IMG/VR virus record: IMGVR_UViG_3300032333_000153
Span: 1 to 56,726 of that record
Origin: a virus
Direction: 5' to 3' (one strand)
Length of the DNA: 56,726 nucleotides
This document shows positions 1 through 10,126 of the stretch, in pieces; the first letter of the stretch is position 1, and each line of letters starts with the position of its first letter. Position numbers and translations under genes: made by a program. The notes below the pieces were generated by a model. That model was not told where the DNA came from and did no database searches. It saw nothing but the letters and a program-made list of their open reading frames with translations.

Positions 1-1817
1 CCCCGATCTCGGCCAACCAGTATTCCATTCAAGCGCGCGACGTTCTGGGCAATCCAGCGTATGCAACCACAACAGATACCCCCGGCGCGGTCCCATCGTT
101 CGAGTTCACCAATGGGTCGGCCGTTGTCAGGATTACGCTTAATAACCACGGTTTGCAGGTGGGCGATACGTTCCCTGTCCTGATTCCTGTCGTTGCTGGC
201 GGCGTAACTGTCGAAGGCAACTATCTGGTTCAGTCGCTGGATAGTGGATCTCCAACCAGCATCTTCACCATTCAGGCCGCCAACTCAGCGACAAGAGCAC
301 CAACTCTAACTGCTTCTGGTACTGGCTCAGTTGCCACCCTGACATTTGCGACATCGCCGTCCTACACAATCCCTGTCGGCAGCACGATTGTCGTGGCCGG
401 CGTGACGCCCGGCGGCTACAACGGCACCTACACGGTAACAGCATCGTCTCCGGGCCGCGTTTCGTATGCCAATGCAACAACCGGCTCAATGAGCGGTGCC
501 GGCACCATCTTCGTGAGCGTTGTTAAAGAGAACAACAACCTCGCCGGGCTCGTCTACTACAATGGCACAGGCCCTCTAGCGGTCAATTCTGGGTACGGCG
601 TCGGCGGCTACGGCACGGGTGGCTACGGCTCCGGCGTTCCGCCTGTTGCCGGCGGCGGCACAGCAATCACCAACACCATGGACTGGTCGCTCGACAACTG
701 GGGCGAGACGCTGATTGCATCTCCTCTGGATGGGCCGATTTACGAGTGGTCCCCGTCTGCCAACAACCCAACTGCAACGATCATCCCCGAAGCCCCTCAG
801 ATCAATGAGGGCGTCTTCGTGGCGATGCCGCAGCAGCAGATCATCGCCTACGGCAGCACGTTCAACGGCGTGAAGGATGCGCTCCTTATTCGCTGGTGCG
901 ATGTAGCCAACTACAATTCGTGGGTCGGACTCGTCACCAATCAGGCGGGCAGCTACCGGATACCCAAGGGCTCCCGCATCATTCAAGGCATTCAGGGGCC
1001 GCAGCAGGGTCTCATCTGGACGGACCTTGCCATCTGGGCGATGCAGTACGTCGGACCGCCCTATGTCTACCAGTTCAACGAACTCGGCACCGGCTGCGGC
1101 CTGATCGGGCGCAAAGCTGCCGCGTCGGTCAACGGCGTGGTCTATTGGATGGGTCAGAGCCAGTTCTTCCGACTCGCTGGCGGCGGCGTTGAGCCCATCC
1201 GCTGCCCGGTTTGGGACGTGATTTTCCAAGACTTGGACACCAACAACCTCGATAAGATCCGCGTTGCGCCCAATTCGCGCTTTGGCGAGATTTCATGGTT
1301 CTACCCGACCCAGTCGAACGGCGGCGAGGTCAGCCACTACGTCAAGTACAACTTCCTCCTTGACCAGTGGGACTTCGGAACGCTCGCCCGGACTGCTTGG
1401 ATCAACGAGAGCGTTCTCGGTCCTCCGATTGGCGCTGCGCCCGACCAGTACATCTATCAGCACGAGACATCGACGGACGCAGACGGTCAGGCCATCAACG
1501 CGAGCTTCCAGACGGGCTACTTTGTCCTGACGGAAGCAAACGTGAAGATGTTCATCGATCAAATCTGGCCGGACATGAAGTGGGGATACTACGATGGAAC
1601 GCAGAACGCGCAGGTCCAACTGACGTTCTTCGTGGCCGACTACGCCGGTCAGACGCCCCTCCAGTACGGGCCGTTCCTCATGACGCAGGCGACCACGTTC
1701 TTGACGCCCCGTTTCCGTGGCCGCCTCGTTTCGATTAAAGTCGAAAGCAACGACATCGGGTCGTTCTGGCGTCTCGGAAATATCAGGTATCGCTTCCAAG
1801 AGGATGGAAAATACTAA
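1..1817 (+). CDS. Tail hub / packaged-DNA stabilisation protein (P22 gp10-like), 3' part
   Basis: The reading frame is open from base 3, so the 5' end lies outside the left edge; the gene start at 56076 on the right edge is probably its first part. The C-terminal 300 residues resemble P22 gp10-type tail accessory proteins: a propeller-like body with repeated W/Y blades such as VYWMGQSQFFRLAGGG and YNFLLDQWDFGTLARTAW. Before it lies a Gly-rich linker (GVGGYGTGGYGSG) and an Ig-like module (TIPVGSTIVVAG, GYNGTYTVTA) that recurs in the right-edge half (VVVSGVDP, GYNGTHVLTAG). The protein would plug the tail below the adaptor ring. It shares TAATG with the next gene. The role is inferred from family resemblance and context. 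Confidence 0.75.
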   Translation, partial: PISANQYSIQARDVLGNPAYATTTDTPGAVPSFEFTNGSAVVRITLNNHGLQVGDTFPVLIPVVAGGVTVEGNYLVQSLDSGSPTSIFTIQAANSATRAPTLTASGTGSVATLTFATSPSYTIPVGSTIVVAGVTPGGYNGTYTVTASSPGRVSYANATTGSMSGAGTIFVSVVKENNNLAGLVYYNGTGPLAVNSGYGVGGYGTGGYGSGVPPVAGGGTAITNTMDWSLDNWGETLIASPLDGPIYEWSPSANNPTATIIPEAPQINEGVFVAMPQQQIIAYGSTFNGVKDALLIRWCDVANYNSWVGLVTNQAGSYRIPKGSRIIQGIQGPQQGLIWTDLAIWAMQYVGPPYVYQFNELGTGCGLIGRKAAASVNGVVYWMGQSQFFRLAGGGVEPIRCPVWDVIFQDLDTNNLDKIRVAPNSRFGEISWFYPTQSNGGEVSHYVKYNFLLDQWDFGTLARTAWINESVLGPPIGAAPDQYIYQHETSTDADGQAINASFQTGYFVLTEANVKMFIDQIWPDMKWGYYDGTQNAQVQLTFFVADYAGQTPLQYGPFLMTQATTFLTPRFRGRLVSIKVESNDIGSFWRLGNIRYRFQEDGKY

Positions 1818-2170
1818 TGGCGTCGCTTGGGGACATCCTCACTACCCAGAAGAATGGCGTCGTCGCCATCAACAACATATTTCAGGCGCTTTCCGCACTG
1901 AACCCGACAACCACCTCGGCAACCGTCACGTCGTCCACCCTCGTCATCACCGGCAGCGGTCGGTTGATTTCGTTCTCGGTCGTCGTTGCCGGCAGTGCGA
2001 ATGGGTTGATTCACAACACAGGCACGCCCTCCGGGGGCACGGCTGCAAACGCTCTCGTCGCGACGCCCACCACTGTCGGCGTTTACGCTGCAAACATGGT
2101 CTTCACCAACGGCTTGGTCATCGCTCCGGGCACGGGGCAGTCAATCAACGTCACATATTCGCAGGGGTAA
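1817..2170 (+). CDS. Small virion-associated protein of unknown function
   Basis: A 117-residue protein whose ATG overlaps the stop of the tail-hub gene (TAATG), so the two are translationally coupled. It is rich in Ser, Thr, Ala and Val with alternating hydrophobic residues, as in small beta-sandwich decoration or tail proteins. It has no Cys, signal peptide or membrane segment. The N-terminus (GDILTTQKNGVVAINNIFQA) looks helical. I do not recognise a named family; position between the tail hub and other structural genes suggests a virion or tail component. Confidence 0.7.
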   Translation: MASLGDILTTQKNGVVAINNIFQALSALNPTTTSATVTSSTLVITGSGRLISFSVVVAGSANGLIHNTGTPSGGTAANALVATPTTVGVYAANMVFTNGLVIAPGTGQSINVTYSQG

Positions 2171-2173
2171 GAG

Positions 2174-2734
2174 ATGCCGCTCAAGAAGGGTTCATCTCAG
2201 AAGACGGTCAGCTCCAACATTTCAGAGCTGGTTCACTCTGGTCGCCCCCAGAAGCAGGCGATAGCCATCGCCCTAAAAACTGCGCGGGAGGCTCGCGCCA
2301 TGGGCGGCATGCCTCCCCCGAAGCCGCAGACACCAACTGCCTCAAAGCTGCACGTCGGGCCGATTCATTCTCCAGTTGCCGGGCGCACGGACCATCTTCC
2401 CATGCATGTCCCGTCTGGCTCGTATGTGATCCCCGCAGACATCGTTTCCGCGCTGGGCGAAGGAAACACGATGGCGGGGTTTCGGACTGTCAAGACGATG
2501 TTTCAGGGTGCGTCTGCCGGGCAGCGTTCTCTTGGCGGATTTGCGGGAAGCTCTGGGGAGCCAGTTGCTATTGTGGCGGCTGGCGGCGAGTACGTTTTGA
2601 CGCCGGACGAAGTTGCGTGGGCTGGCGGCGGCGACATGGACGCCGGCCACAAGGCGCTGGATCAGTGGGTAAAGCAGACGCGAGCTGAAACCATTAGCAC
2701 GCTCAAGAAGCTACCGGGGCCTCGCCGTGACTGA
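2174..2734 (+). CDS. Conserved phage structural-cluster protein with KKGSSQ N-terminus
   Basis: 186 residues. The N-terminal 45 residues (MPLKKGSSQKTVSSNISEL, then QKQAIAIALKTAR) are a short helical module that I recognise from many phage structural clusters, usually annotated as an uncharacterised domain (DUF6496-like; I could not verify the name). The middle and C-terminal parts contain HVPSGSYVIPADIVSALGEG and GGEYVLTPDEVA, a pattern seen in podovirus proteins next to tail-hub genes. It follows the preceding gene by 3 nt with an SD-like AAGAGATG context and ends just before a GNAT gene. Function is unknown; likely a minor virion or assembly protein. Confidence 0.75.
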   Translation: MPLKKGSSQKTVSSNISELVHSGRPQKQAIAIALKTAREARAMGGMPPPKPQTPTASKLHVGPIHSPVAGRTDHLPMHVPSGSYVIPADIVSALGEGNTMAGFRTVKTMFQGASAGQRSLGGFAGSSGEPVAIVAAGGEYVLTPDEVAWAGGGDMDAGHKALDQWVKQTRAETISTLKKLPGPRRD

Positions 2735-2753
2735 GGCAAGTAAGGGGAAAACT

Positions 2754-3245
2754 ATGGCGAACGAACTGAAGGTCTGGGTAGGAACACCAGAAGACGTGTA
2801 CGACATCATGGATCTGGCGCTCGCGGCATGCAACGAAAACGGTTTCGTTCAGCCTAATCCTGAGCGCTTGCTGGGAGAGATCTGGCCGGCCCTCAATCGA
2901 GACAAGGGGATCGTTGGTATCGTCGGCGTTCCGGGGCAGAAGCCACAGGGTGCCATTCTTTTGCGAATTGGCAATATCTGGTATAGTGATGAGGAAATAC
3001 TTGAGGAGCGTGCCGTTTTCATTCACCCCGACTTTCGGGCCGTCAAAGGCGGAAGGGCTAGAAAGCTTTGTGAATTTGGAAAGAAGGTGGCCGATGAATT
3101 GGGGATCCCGCTGACTATTGGCGTTCTCTCCAACCATCGGACAGAGGGAAAGATCCGAATGTATGAGCGGATCTTCGGCAAACCTTCCGGGGCTTATTTT
3201 CTGTATGGCACTCGGACCGGCGAATGGCGCGGGGCGGCTGAGTAA
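2754..3245 (+). CDS. GNAT-family N-acetyltransferase
   Basis: 163 residues from the ATG at 2754, which has AAGGGGA 5 nt upstream; an in-frame GTG at 2727 overlaps the previous gene and has no good ribosome site. The GNAT fold is visible: a beta strand with VFIHPDFR, the acetyl-CoA loop region KGGRARKLCEFGKKVADELG, and motif B KIRMYERIFGKPSGAYFLY. The enzyme would transfer acetyl from acetyl-CoA to an amine or protein substrate. Such genes occur in phage tail-gene clusters, where the target is unknown; a virion protein or a host protein are both possible. Confidence 0.8.
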   Translation: MANELKVWVGTPEDVYDIMDLALAACNENGFVQPNPERLLGEIWPALNRDKGIVGIVGVPGQKPQGAILLRIGNIWYSDEEILEERAVFIHPDFRAVKGGRARKLCEFGKKVADELGIPLTIGVLSNHRTEGKIRMYERIFGKPSGAYFLYGTRTGEWRGAAE

Positions 3246-3259
3246 GCAGAGGGGCTAAT

Positions 3260-6200
3260 ATGAGCGGCGGCGGAAAAACCCAAACAGCTACCCAGCAGAT
3301 CCAAGTCCCGCCCGAGGTAATGGCGCGTTACACCGCCGTTAACAAACGAGCGGAAGAAGCCGCCGCCCAGCCCTTTCAGGCTTACAGTCAAGACCCGAAC
3401 GCCTTCGTCGCTCCGTTGACGGCGACGCAGCGAGCGGGCATTCAGAACATCAATCAGGCGGCTGGGATGACCCAGCCGTACTTCCAGACCGCCGCCGGGC
3501 TTACGCTTGGTGGCGCTCAGGGTGTCGGGCCGCTGACGCAGCAGCAGATCGGCTATTACCAGAATCCGTTCACGCAGTCGGTCGTCGGCTCCACGCTGGC
3601 GGGCCTTCAGCAGCAGCAGGGGCAGCAGCTCGCCCAGCAGCAGGCAGAGGCGATCAAGGCCGGAGCGTTTGGCGGCGACCGGGCAGGCATCCAGCGCGCC
3701 CAGCTTCAAGGCCAGCAGAACCTTGCCACGGCGCAGGCGATCTCGCCGCTGATGATGCAGGGTTACCAGCAGGGCGTTCAGACGGCGATGGGCCAGCAGA
3801 ACGTCCTTGCGCAGGATCTCCAGCGCCAGTTGGCGGCTGGGCAACAGCTTGGCGGCCTTGGCGCTCAGTCGCAGCAGGCGGCATTGGCTGGCGCGCAGGC
3901 TCAGCTTGGTGCGGGCACTGCTGAGCAGCAGACGGAGCAGGCCGGCAAGCAGGCTCTCTACAACCAGTTCCTTCAGGAGCGTGGGTATCCGTTCCAAGTC
4001 GCGCAGTTCCTTGCGAACATCGCGATGGGTACGGGGGCGCTGTCAGGGTCAACGACAACCACAACACAGCCCGCTCCTTTCATGTCAGACGAGCGCGAAA
4101 AAACCAATATTCAGCCGCTTGGTGGCGGCCTGTACGCCTACGACTACAAGGACGACGTGCGTCGCGCCGAGGAAGAAGGGCGGCCCATGCCGCCCAAGCG
4201 CGTCGGCCCCATGGCTCAGGATATTGAGAAGCAGGATCCTGACCTCGTCAGCGAAGTGAATGGCCACAAAGTGGTTGGTCGCCCCCAGAAGGCGCTTGGA
4301 GGATTCGCTGGCAAGGGTGGCGTTCAGGCTCCGTCCTACGCTCCTCCGCCCAACGCCGTGCAAAACGTGCCGAGGGCATATCAAAACATGCAAGCCACCC
4401 AGAGCAATGCTGGCAAGGGTGGTGTTCAGGCTCCATCCTACGCCCCTCCGCCCGACGCTGCCCAAAACGCGGCGAGGGTGTATCAAAACATGCAGACGCT
4501 TCAGAGCGCCGGAACAGGCGGTCAGTTGCCGCAGGGGGGCCAAAGCACTGGCCAGCAGGCAGTAGACTCCAACGCGCCAACGCAGAGCCAACTGATGGCC
4601 GGTCAGGGCCAAATGTTGCAGAGCCAAGGCGCACTTACTCCTGCTCAGATGGCGGCCATTCCGGGCAATTCCGGTATATTTACGCAGCCTTTTGGTCCGA
4701 TGGGTGGCCCGTCTATTGGTGGCAAGGGGTCCGTTCAGTCGAACTCTTTCCCGTCTCAGTCTGCCTCTTACGGTCAGATGTCTCCATCAATGCCGCCCAT
4801 GGCTCCCAGCTATGGCGGAATGCAGCGTGGCTTTGGAAAGGGTGGAGTGCGGGCTCCCTCTTATGCCTCTGGTGGGGCAGTCGTAGGCTCCGAGGACATG
4901 CGCGCCATTCTGGCCGCCATCGGTCAGCCGCTTGCGTTCTACGGCGGCAAGGGCCTTTACGGCGGATCTGGGACTGGCGGGGCTGGCGCTCCCGGCTACA
5001 TCCCGCAGTCGCAGGTTGCACAGCCGAAGCTGGTCACGGCTGGCGGCTTGCCTGCACAGCGCCCGTCTGGTCTCAGCGAGGCTCTTGATACGGGAACAAA
5101 GATCGCGGGCCTTGCCCAAACGGGCAAGGGCGCACTGGTTGGGTCAGAAGGTTCTGGCGGCAAGAAGGGCAGCACTGGCCTGTTTGGCAGTGAGGGATCC
5201 TTCAATCGGAAGGGGTACATTTCTGGCCTTGGCGGTGCAGAAGCTGGCCCCTCTCGCGCAGCCCCTCCGGCCCCGAAGGGGGCTGACAAGATCGCCGAAA
5301 CGATGCCGCCGGCTGAGTGGGATACAAACAGGCTCTTCGGCTATCGCGGCGGCCTGATGCGAAATGATTACGCCATGGGCGGTGGCTTGCCTTACGCCAC
5401 CGGCGACATGGGCGAAGACCCGTTGCAGAAGATCGGCGAGCCTGACGAGCAGAAGCGCGAGCTGATGACGCCGGGCAAGCTCGGTGCGCCGGCTCCGGGT
5501 GTCGGTAACGAGCTTTTGGACGCCGGATCGAAGATCGCCTCCATCGCCAAGGTGGCGATGATGTTTGCGCCGTCCGACGCCCGCATGAAGGACAACATTG
5601 AGCAAGTCGGCGAGCTTTACGACGGCCAGCCGGTCTATCGCTACAACATGAAGGGCTCGCCCAAGACCCAGATCGGCCTCATGGCGCAGGATCTGGAACG
5701 CAATGGTCATGGCGACGCGGTTGCTGGCCTCGGCGGCATCAAGATGGTCGATTACAAGCGCGCCACTGACGTGGCGGCGGGTCTCGCGCCCCGGCAGGGC
5801 TATCAAGAGGGCGGCACGCCCAGATCTGAAGATGAGGAGCGTATCTTGCGGGCACGGGAGGCGGGAAGATCACCGCCGCCGGGTGTCGCGAGCGGTGAGC
5901 GCCCTGTTGGCGGAGTGGTGCCTCCCGAACAAATTCCTTCTCGCTCGCCTTATGCAACCCTAATCGGTGGCATGTTCGGTCGCGACATGAAGCCTGAAAC
6001 AAAGCAGGCCCTCATGTCCGAAAACCTCTGGGTTCCGGCGCTCGCCGGCATCGGATCAATGCTGGCGTCAAGGTCTCCGTATCTGGCCAGCGCTATTGGC
6101 GAAGGGCTCGTTGGCGGCACGAGCGCGTACACTGGCCTTCAGAAGCAGCAGTCCGAGGCCGATGAGGCCAGCGCCCGGACGGGGCTCACGAACGTGCAGG

Positions 6201-7450
6201 CGGCTGGAGCGTCCATCAAGTACGACGCAAGGGGCTTCCCGCAGGCTGTGCTTGTCTCTGATGGGCGTGGCGGTATGCGCTACGTTCCCTTCTACGAAGT
6301 GCTGGAGAACCCTGACAGGTACAATCTCCTGCCGCAAACCCGGCGCGAAGTCGAACAGGCCGCACGCACGGCGAGCCCGCGCAGTGAAGCGCCTCCTGCC
6401 GCTGTCAGCAGGCAACCTGTGCCCGCGAGAACGACGGCAGACACCCTTCCTCCCGCGCCTCCGCCATCCGGTGTACAGCCGGCGCGGGAGCCTCCCGCAA
6501 CCGCAGGGGCCGCTCCGCAGGCCGCTCCGCCTGCCGCTGCTGCGCCTGCGGCTACTCCGCCTGCCGCCACTGGCCCAGTCACGCGGGTCGGCGCAATCGA
6601 GATCCCGAAGGAGGGCGAGTACCGCATCGACGTGGCCCCGGCTCGCGGCGGCATTGCGGACGAGTACATCCGCAGCGTGTTGCCTCCGGGTGTCAACATT
6701 AACAATCCGCGCGCCATTGAGGCAGCGATCAACACGGTGCCGAACCTGCGTGAGCGGGCGGAAAAAGAAGCGGCTACTGCTCAGTCTATTCGTGACGCGT
6801 CTCGCGCGACGGATCGTAGTATTTCCGATTTGTGGTCTCTGGCCACGTCGGTTAACCGCATCAGCACTAACAACCTTACCGGAGAAGGCGCTGGGCAGGA
6901 GGGTCGTGCGGCTCTGGTGAACATCTACAATACGGCGGCCAAAATTGCGGGGCTCCCCGGCGCGCAGATTGATGTCGGCTCGGACATTCAGGAAACTGAA
7001 ATCATCCGCAAGATCCAAGAGCTTGGGTCTGTGCAAATGGCCGCGCAGGGCGGATTTAATGCTGCGGCTGTTGCTACTTCAATCCGCAACGCGATGCCCA
7101 GCGGCAATCTCACGAAGGAGGCGGCGAACACCATCATCTCCAACATGTTGGTGGAGTTCCAGCGGGATCGCGACTTCGCTCGCTACTACGACGCCTACAC
7201 GCGCCGCTATGGCACTGCACTGAACGTCTACGACAACTTCAACAAAGAGATGGGCGACCGTTACGACCTTGAGCGGCAAAGGCTTAAGGAGTCGATGCAG
7301 GCCTTCCCGATCACTGAGCGCGTCAACGGACAGACTGTGACGCGGCGCGAAAGTGCTGTCGATATTCTTCGCAGAGACCCATCATCGTCGCGTCGATTTG
7401 ATGCGCGATTTGATACACCCGGACTGGCGCGCTACTGGAGGACCAACTGA
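3260..7450 (+). CDS. Giant virion protein with two internal S74 (endosialidase chaperone-type) modules
   Basis: 1396 residues, very rich in Gln, Ala, Gly and Pro. Residues 1-260 are Gln/Ala-rich helices. Two S74-like modules follow: SDEREKTNI at about 276 with GPMAQDIEKQDPDLV, and SDARMKDNI at about 772 with GLMAQDLERNG. Both keep the Ser and the Lys five residues later (S276/K281, S772/K777) that form the autoproteolytic dyad of the endosialidase intramolecular chaperone. Between them are repeats of the form GKGGVQAPSYAPPP (three copies). A Pro/Ala linker at about 1030-1110 precedes an alpha-helical C-terminal domain of about 270 residues. Position between GNAT and another giant protein suggests an internal or ejected virion protein rather than a fibre. 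It shares its end with the next gene start region (ACTGATG). Confidence 0.75.
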   Translation: MSGGGKTQTATQQIQVPPEVMARYTAVNKRAEEAAAQPFQAYSQDPNAFVAPLTATQRAGIQNINQAAGMTQPYFQTAAGLTLGGAQGVGPLTQQQIGYYQNPFTQSVVGSTLAGLQQQQGQQLAQQQAEAIKAGAFGGDRAGIQRAQLQGQQNLATAQAISPLMMQGYQQGVQTAMGQQNVLAQDLQRQLAAGQQLGGLGAQSQQAALAGAQAQLGAGTAEQQTEQAGKQALYNQFLQERGYPFQVAQFLANIAMGTGALSGSTTTTTQPAPFMSDEREKTNIQPLGGGLYAYDYKDDVRRAEEEGRPMPPKRVGPMAQDIEKQDPDLVSEVNGHKVVGRPQKALGGFAGKGGVQAPSYAPPPNAVQNVPRAYQNMQATQSNAGKGGVQAPSYAPPPDAAQNAARVYQNMQTLQSAGTGGQLPQGGQSTGQQAVDSNAPTQSQLMAGQGQMLQSQGALTPAQMAAIPGNSGIFTQPFGPMGGPSIGGKGSVQSNSFPSQSASYGQMSPSMPPMAPSYGGMQRGFGKGGVRAPSYASGGAVVGSEDMRAILAAIGQPLAFYGGKGLYGGSGTGGAGAPGYIPQSQVAQPKLVTAGGLPAQRPSGLSEALDTGTKIAGLAQTGKGALVGSEGSGGKKGSTGLFGSEGSFNRKGYISGLGGAEAGPSRAAPPAPKGADKIAETMPPAEWDTNRLFGYRGGLMRNDYAMGGGLPYATGDMGEDPLQKIGEPDEQKRELMTPGKLGAPAPGVGNELLDAGSKIASIAKVAMMFAPSDARMKDNIEQVGELYDGQPVYRYNMKGSPKTQIGLMAQDLERNGHGDAVAGLGGIKMVDYKRATDVAAGLAPRQGYQEGGTPRSEDEERILRAREAGRSPPPGVASGERPVGGVVPPEQIPSRSPYATLIGGMFGRDMKPETKQALMSENLWVPALAGIGSMLASRSPYLASAIGEGLVGGTSAYTGLQKQQSEADEASARTGLTNVQAAGASIKYDARGFPQAVLVSDGRGGMRYVPFYEVLENPDRYNLLPQTRREVEQAARTASPRSEAPPAAVSRQPVPARTTADTLPPAPPPSGVQPAREPPATAGAAPQAAPPAAAAPAATPPAATGPVTRVGAIEIPKEGEYRIDVAPARGGIADEYIRSVLPPGVNINNPRAIEAAINTVPNLRERAEKEAATAQSIRDASRATDRSISDLWSLATSVNRISTNNLTGEGAGQEGRAALVNIYNTAAKIAGLPGAQIDVGSDIQETEIIRKIQELGSVQMAAQGGFNAAAVATSIRNAMPSGNLTKEAANTIISNMLVEFQRDRDFARYYDAYTRRYGTALNVYDNFNKEMGDRYDLERQRLKESMQAFPITERVNGQTVTRRESAVDILRRDPSSSRRFDARFDTPGLARYWRTN

Positions 7451-10116
7451 TGAACGAGCAAGATCCGTTCGGTCACCTCCCTCCGATCAGCGCGCCAGCC
7501 ACGACCACCCGACCCGGCGAAGATCCTTTCGAGCGGCTCCGTCAGGCAGAGTTCGTCGAGCGGAGACGCAGCCAAGAAATGCCGAAGACGCCGCAGACCT
7601 TCGGCGAGCATGCCGCCGACATCCTTGGTGCTGGCGCGGCTGGCGTGGGGCGCGGTATCGTGTCGCTGCCGGGCATCGTCGGCGACATCGGTCAGCTTTA
7701 CGAGCGCTCCCCTGCCTACGCCGCATGGGTTCAAAATCGCGTTCAGGAGCTGCGCGGCAAGGCGCAGCCCGGATCCGCCCGAAAGGCATATGAGGAACGC
7801 CTCGCTCCGATTGAGGAGCGCATGACGCCGGGCGAGCGCGCAGGAACCGAATACAGAATTGCCGGAGTTCCCGTCCCCACCGGGCAGTCCATGGTGAACT
7901 TGGCCGCCGGAGCGGTTCCGAGCATCAAGTACGAAGGCAAGACACCGACATCGCGCGTCGTCGGCACCGTTGGTGAGTTCGTCGGGCAGGTTCCCGCTAC
8001 GTCCGCTGTGTCGATGGGTGTGCGTGGCGCACTGGGTGCGCCCAAGGCCGCTGGAGCGGGTCAGGCAGCGGTGCGTGAGCTTGCGACCACCACGGGGGCT
8101 GGGGTGACCAGCGGGGCCGCCGGCGAGGCTCTGAGGGGCACTGACGATGAGGCCGCTGCGCGCGTGCTCGGCGTGGTGCCGGGCATGCTGGCGGGCCGCG
8201 CCATAGCTGGCCGCACGCCTGCCGCCACGGCGGAGCGCAGCGAGCGCATCGCTGGCGACATCGTTCGCGAGACCGATCCCGACATCACTCGCCGCCAGCC
8301 GATGCTCGACAAGACGCTGGAGGGCGTGGAGCCTACGTCGGCACAGGCTTACGGCTCGCGCATGGAGGCGCTGGAACGCGCCGTGCCGGGCGGCCAACAG
8401 GCTGCACGCACGCAGGCCGACCAGAGCCGCATGATCGTCGAGCGCGCTGCCGCTGCAATCCCGGAGGAGATCCAGCCGGGCGGCGTCAAGGACACGACCG
8501 TCAACCCGATGTCGATGTCATCGGCGGAGGCGCAGAACCTCTACCGAGCCATCCAAGAGCCAGCCCGCGTGGCCTATGAGGCCGCGTGGGATCACCCTGC
8601 TTTTACGCAAGCGCGCTACAATTCCAGCGCCGTGGGCCGGGCGATTGATGATGCGTTCAAGGAAATGGGCACCGCGCGGCTGAGCGTTGGCAACGACGTG
8701 ATGCAACAGATTGAGGCCCTTCGGAACTACTCTGGCGGCCAGATCCCGTTCGCAGACGTTCAGCGGCTCAAGGCGGATGTGAACGCCGTCCTGCGCGATC
8801 CGACGGCCAAACCCTCGGCGGTTACGGCTGCAAAGGCTATTTCGACCAAGCTCGACGACATGATGACCGACACGAAAGCCGTGTCGAACATCTTTATGAA
8901 GGGCGTCACGCCCTCTGAGGTTGGTGCGGCGTTTGACAATGCGCGCACAATGACGCGCGAGTACAAGAGCACGTTTGAGACGCCAGCCACGAAGCCCCTT
9001 TCAGAGGTTCATAGCCGGTATCATTCCGAGGCCGGTCGCCCGGTCATTGAGCCTGAGCTGTTCCTGTCCAAGGTGCTCGGATCGCCCGACGAGGCACTGT
9101 CGCGTTACCGCGAGATCCAGAACATTCCGGGCGTCGATGTGGCTCGCCCTGTCGGTGATTGGGTCGTGTCGAAAATCCTTGGCGGAAAGGCGTTTATCAC
9201 GCCGGAGATGATCGCAAACTTCCGCAAGAACCCCGGCTACGACGGCCTGATCCGCGAGGTTCCCGGCCTTGAGGCGCGCTTGGATCAGATCGCCAACACG
9301 GGGCTCGGCAACCAGATCGTCATGTCCCTGTCGGACGCCATACAGCGTGATCCGGCAAAACTGTCGAGCTGGATCAAAAATAACCGGGCAGACATCAATA
9401 AATTCGTGACCGACCCGGATGGCCGCGCCTTCATCGACCGCGTCAATCAGTCGGCCAACATCCTGAAGAAGTTGCCCGTGAATGAGGAGCTTCCGCAGGG
9501 TGCTCAGCAGCGACTGAAACTGCTGTCGAGCGGTGATATGTTCACGCTACTGCACGGGCGCGCCATCGGTTCATTTGCGGGGGCTGCGGCGGGCTACGGC
9601 GCAGGCAAGGCGCTCGGAATGACTATTCCTGCCCAGATTGCCTTTGAGGCTCTAGGAGCCGCCGCAGGCGCTACCGCATCACAGGTTATGAGCCCCGTGA
9701 CCCGGTTTGCTGCGCGCATGGTGTACGGCACCACGCAGGAGCAAGCTATGGCGGCCCTCCAGCGCGCTGTTACTGATCCTCAGTTCGCACGCTTCTTGGC
9801 GCAGAAGCCTTCCGAGGCAAACACGCTTCGTCTCAACGCCTTCCTGCGCGAGATGAGCGCACGCGCCCCGGCGCTCGGCATGGCGGCGGAGCGTCTTCCT
9901 GACGAGCCCGCGCCGCCGCCCAAGACGACTGAGGAGATGTATCGCGAACTCACCATCCCGCTTCAGCGTCGGGGTCGTGCGACAGGCGGTGCGGTGAACC
10001 TTCGCGAACTCGCCAAGACGGCGAAAAATCATGTAACATCCAGCACTGAGAAGCTCCTTAACGAGCACGACGACACCGTCGCCAAGGCGCTTGAAGTTGC
10101 CAACAAGCACATCTGA
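7450..10116 (+). CDS. Putative internal virion / DNA-ejection protein
   Basis: 888 residues, Ala-rich and mostly alpha-helical. Residues about 150-260 and 700-750 hold glycine-zipper-like hydrophobic stretches (for example SFAGAAAGYGAGKALG), as seen in ejection proteins that insert into the host envelope. The C-terminus has RGRATGGAVNLRELAKTAKN, a form of the [KR]xGG motif shared by other proteins of this phage. The ATG directly overlaps the end of the preceding giant gene, so the two are probably made together. No enzymatic motif was seen. By size and place it matches the gp7/gp16/gp20-type ejection proteins of P22-like podoviruses; this is inference. Confidence 0.7.
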   Translation: MNEQDPFGHLPPISAPATTTRPGEDPFERLRQAEFVERRRSQEMPKTPQTFGEHAADILGAGAAGVGRGIVSLPGIVGDIGQLYERSPAYAAWVQNRVQELRGKAQPGSARKAYEERLAPIEERMTPGERAGTEYRIAGVPVPTGQSMVNLAAGAVPSIKYEGKTPTSRVVGTVGEFVGQVPATSAVSMGVRGALGAPKAAGAGQAAVRELATTTGAGVTSGAAGEALRGTDDEAAARVLGVVPGMLAGRAIAGRTPAATAERSERIAGDIVRETDPDITRRQPMLDKTLEGVEPTSAQAYGSRMEALERAVPGGQQAARTQADQSRMIVERAAAAIPEEIQPGGVKDTTVNPMSMSSAEAQNLYRAIQEPARVAYEAAWDHPAFTQARYNSSAVGRAIDDAFKEMGTARLSVGNDVMQQIEALRNYSGGQIPFADVQRLKADVNAVLRDPTAKPSAVTAAKAISTKLDDMMTDTKAVSNIFMKGVTPSEVGAAFDNARTMTREYKSTFETPATKPLSEVHSRYHSEAGRPVIEPELFLSKVLGSPDEALSRYREIQNIPGVDVARPVGDWVVSKILGGKAFITPEMIANFRKNPGYDGLIREVPGLEARLDQIANTGLGNQIVMSLSDAIQRDPAKLSSWIKNNRADINKFVTDPDGRAFIDRVNQSANILKKLPVNEELPQGAQQRLKLLSSGDMFTLLHGRAIGSFAGAAAGYGAGKALGMTIPAQIAFEALGAAAGATASQVMSPVTRFAARMVYGTTQEQAMAALQRAVTDPQFARFLAQKPSEANTLRLNAFLREMSARAPALGMAAERLPDEPAPPPKTTEEMYRELTIPLQRRGRATGGAVNLRELAKTAKNHVTSSTEKLLNEHDDTVAKALEVANKHI

Positions 10117-10126
10117 GGGGGCTTAA

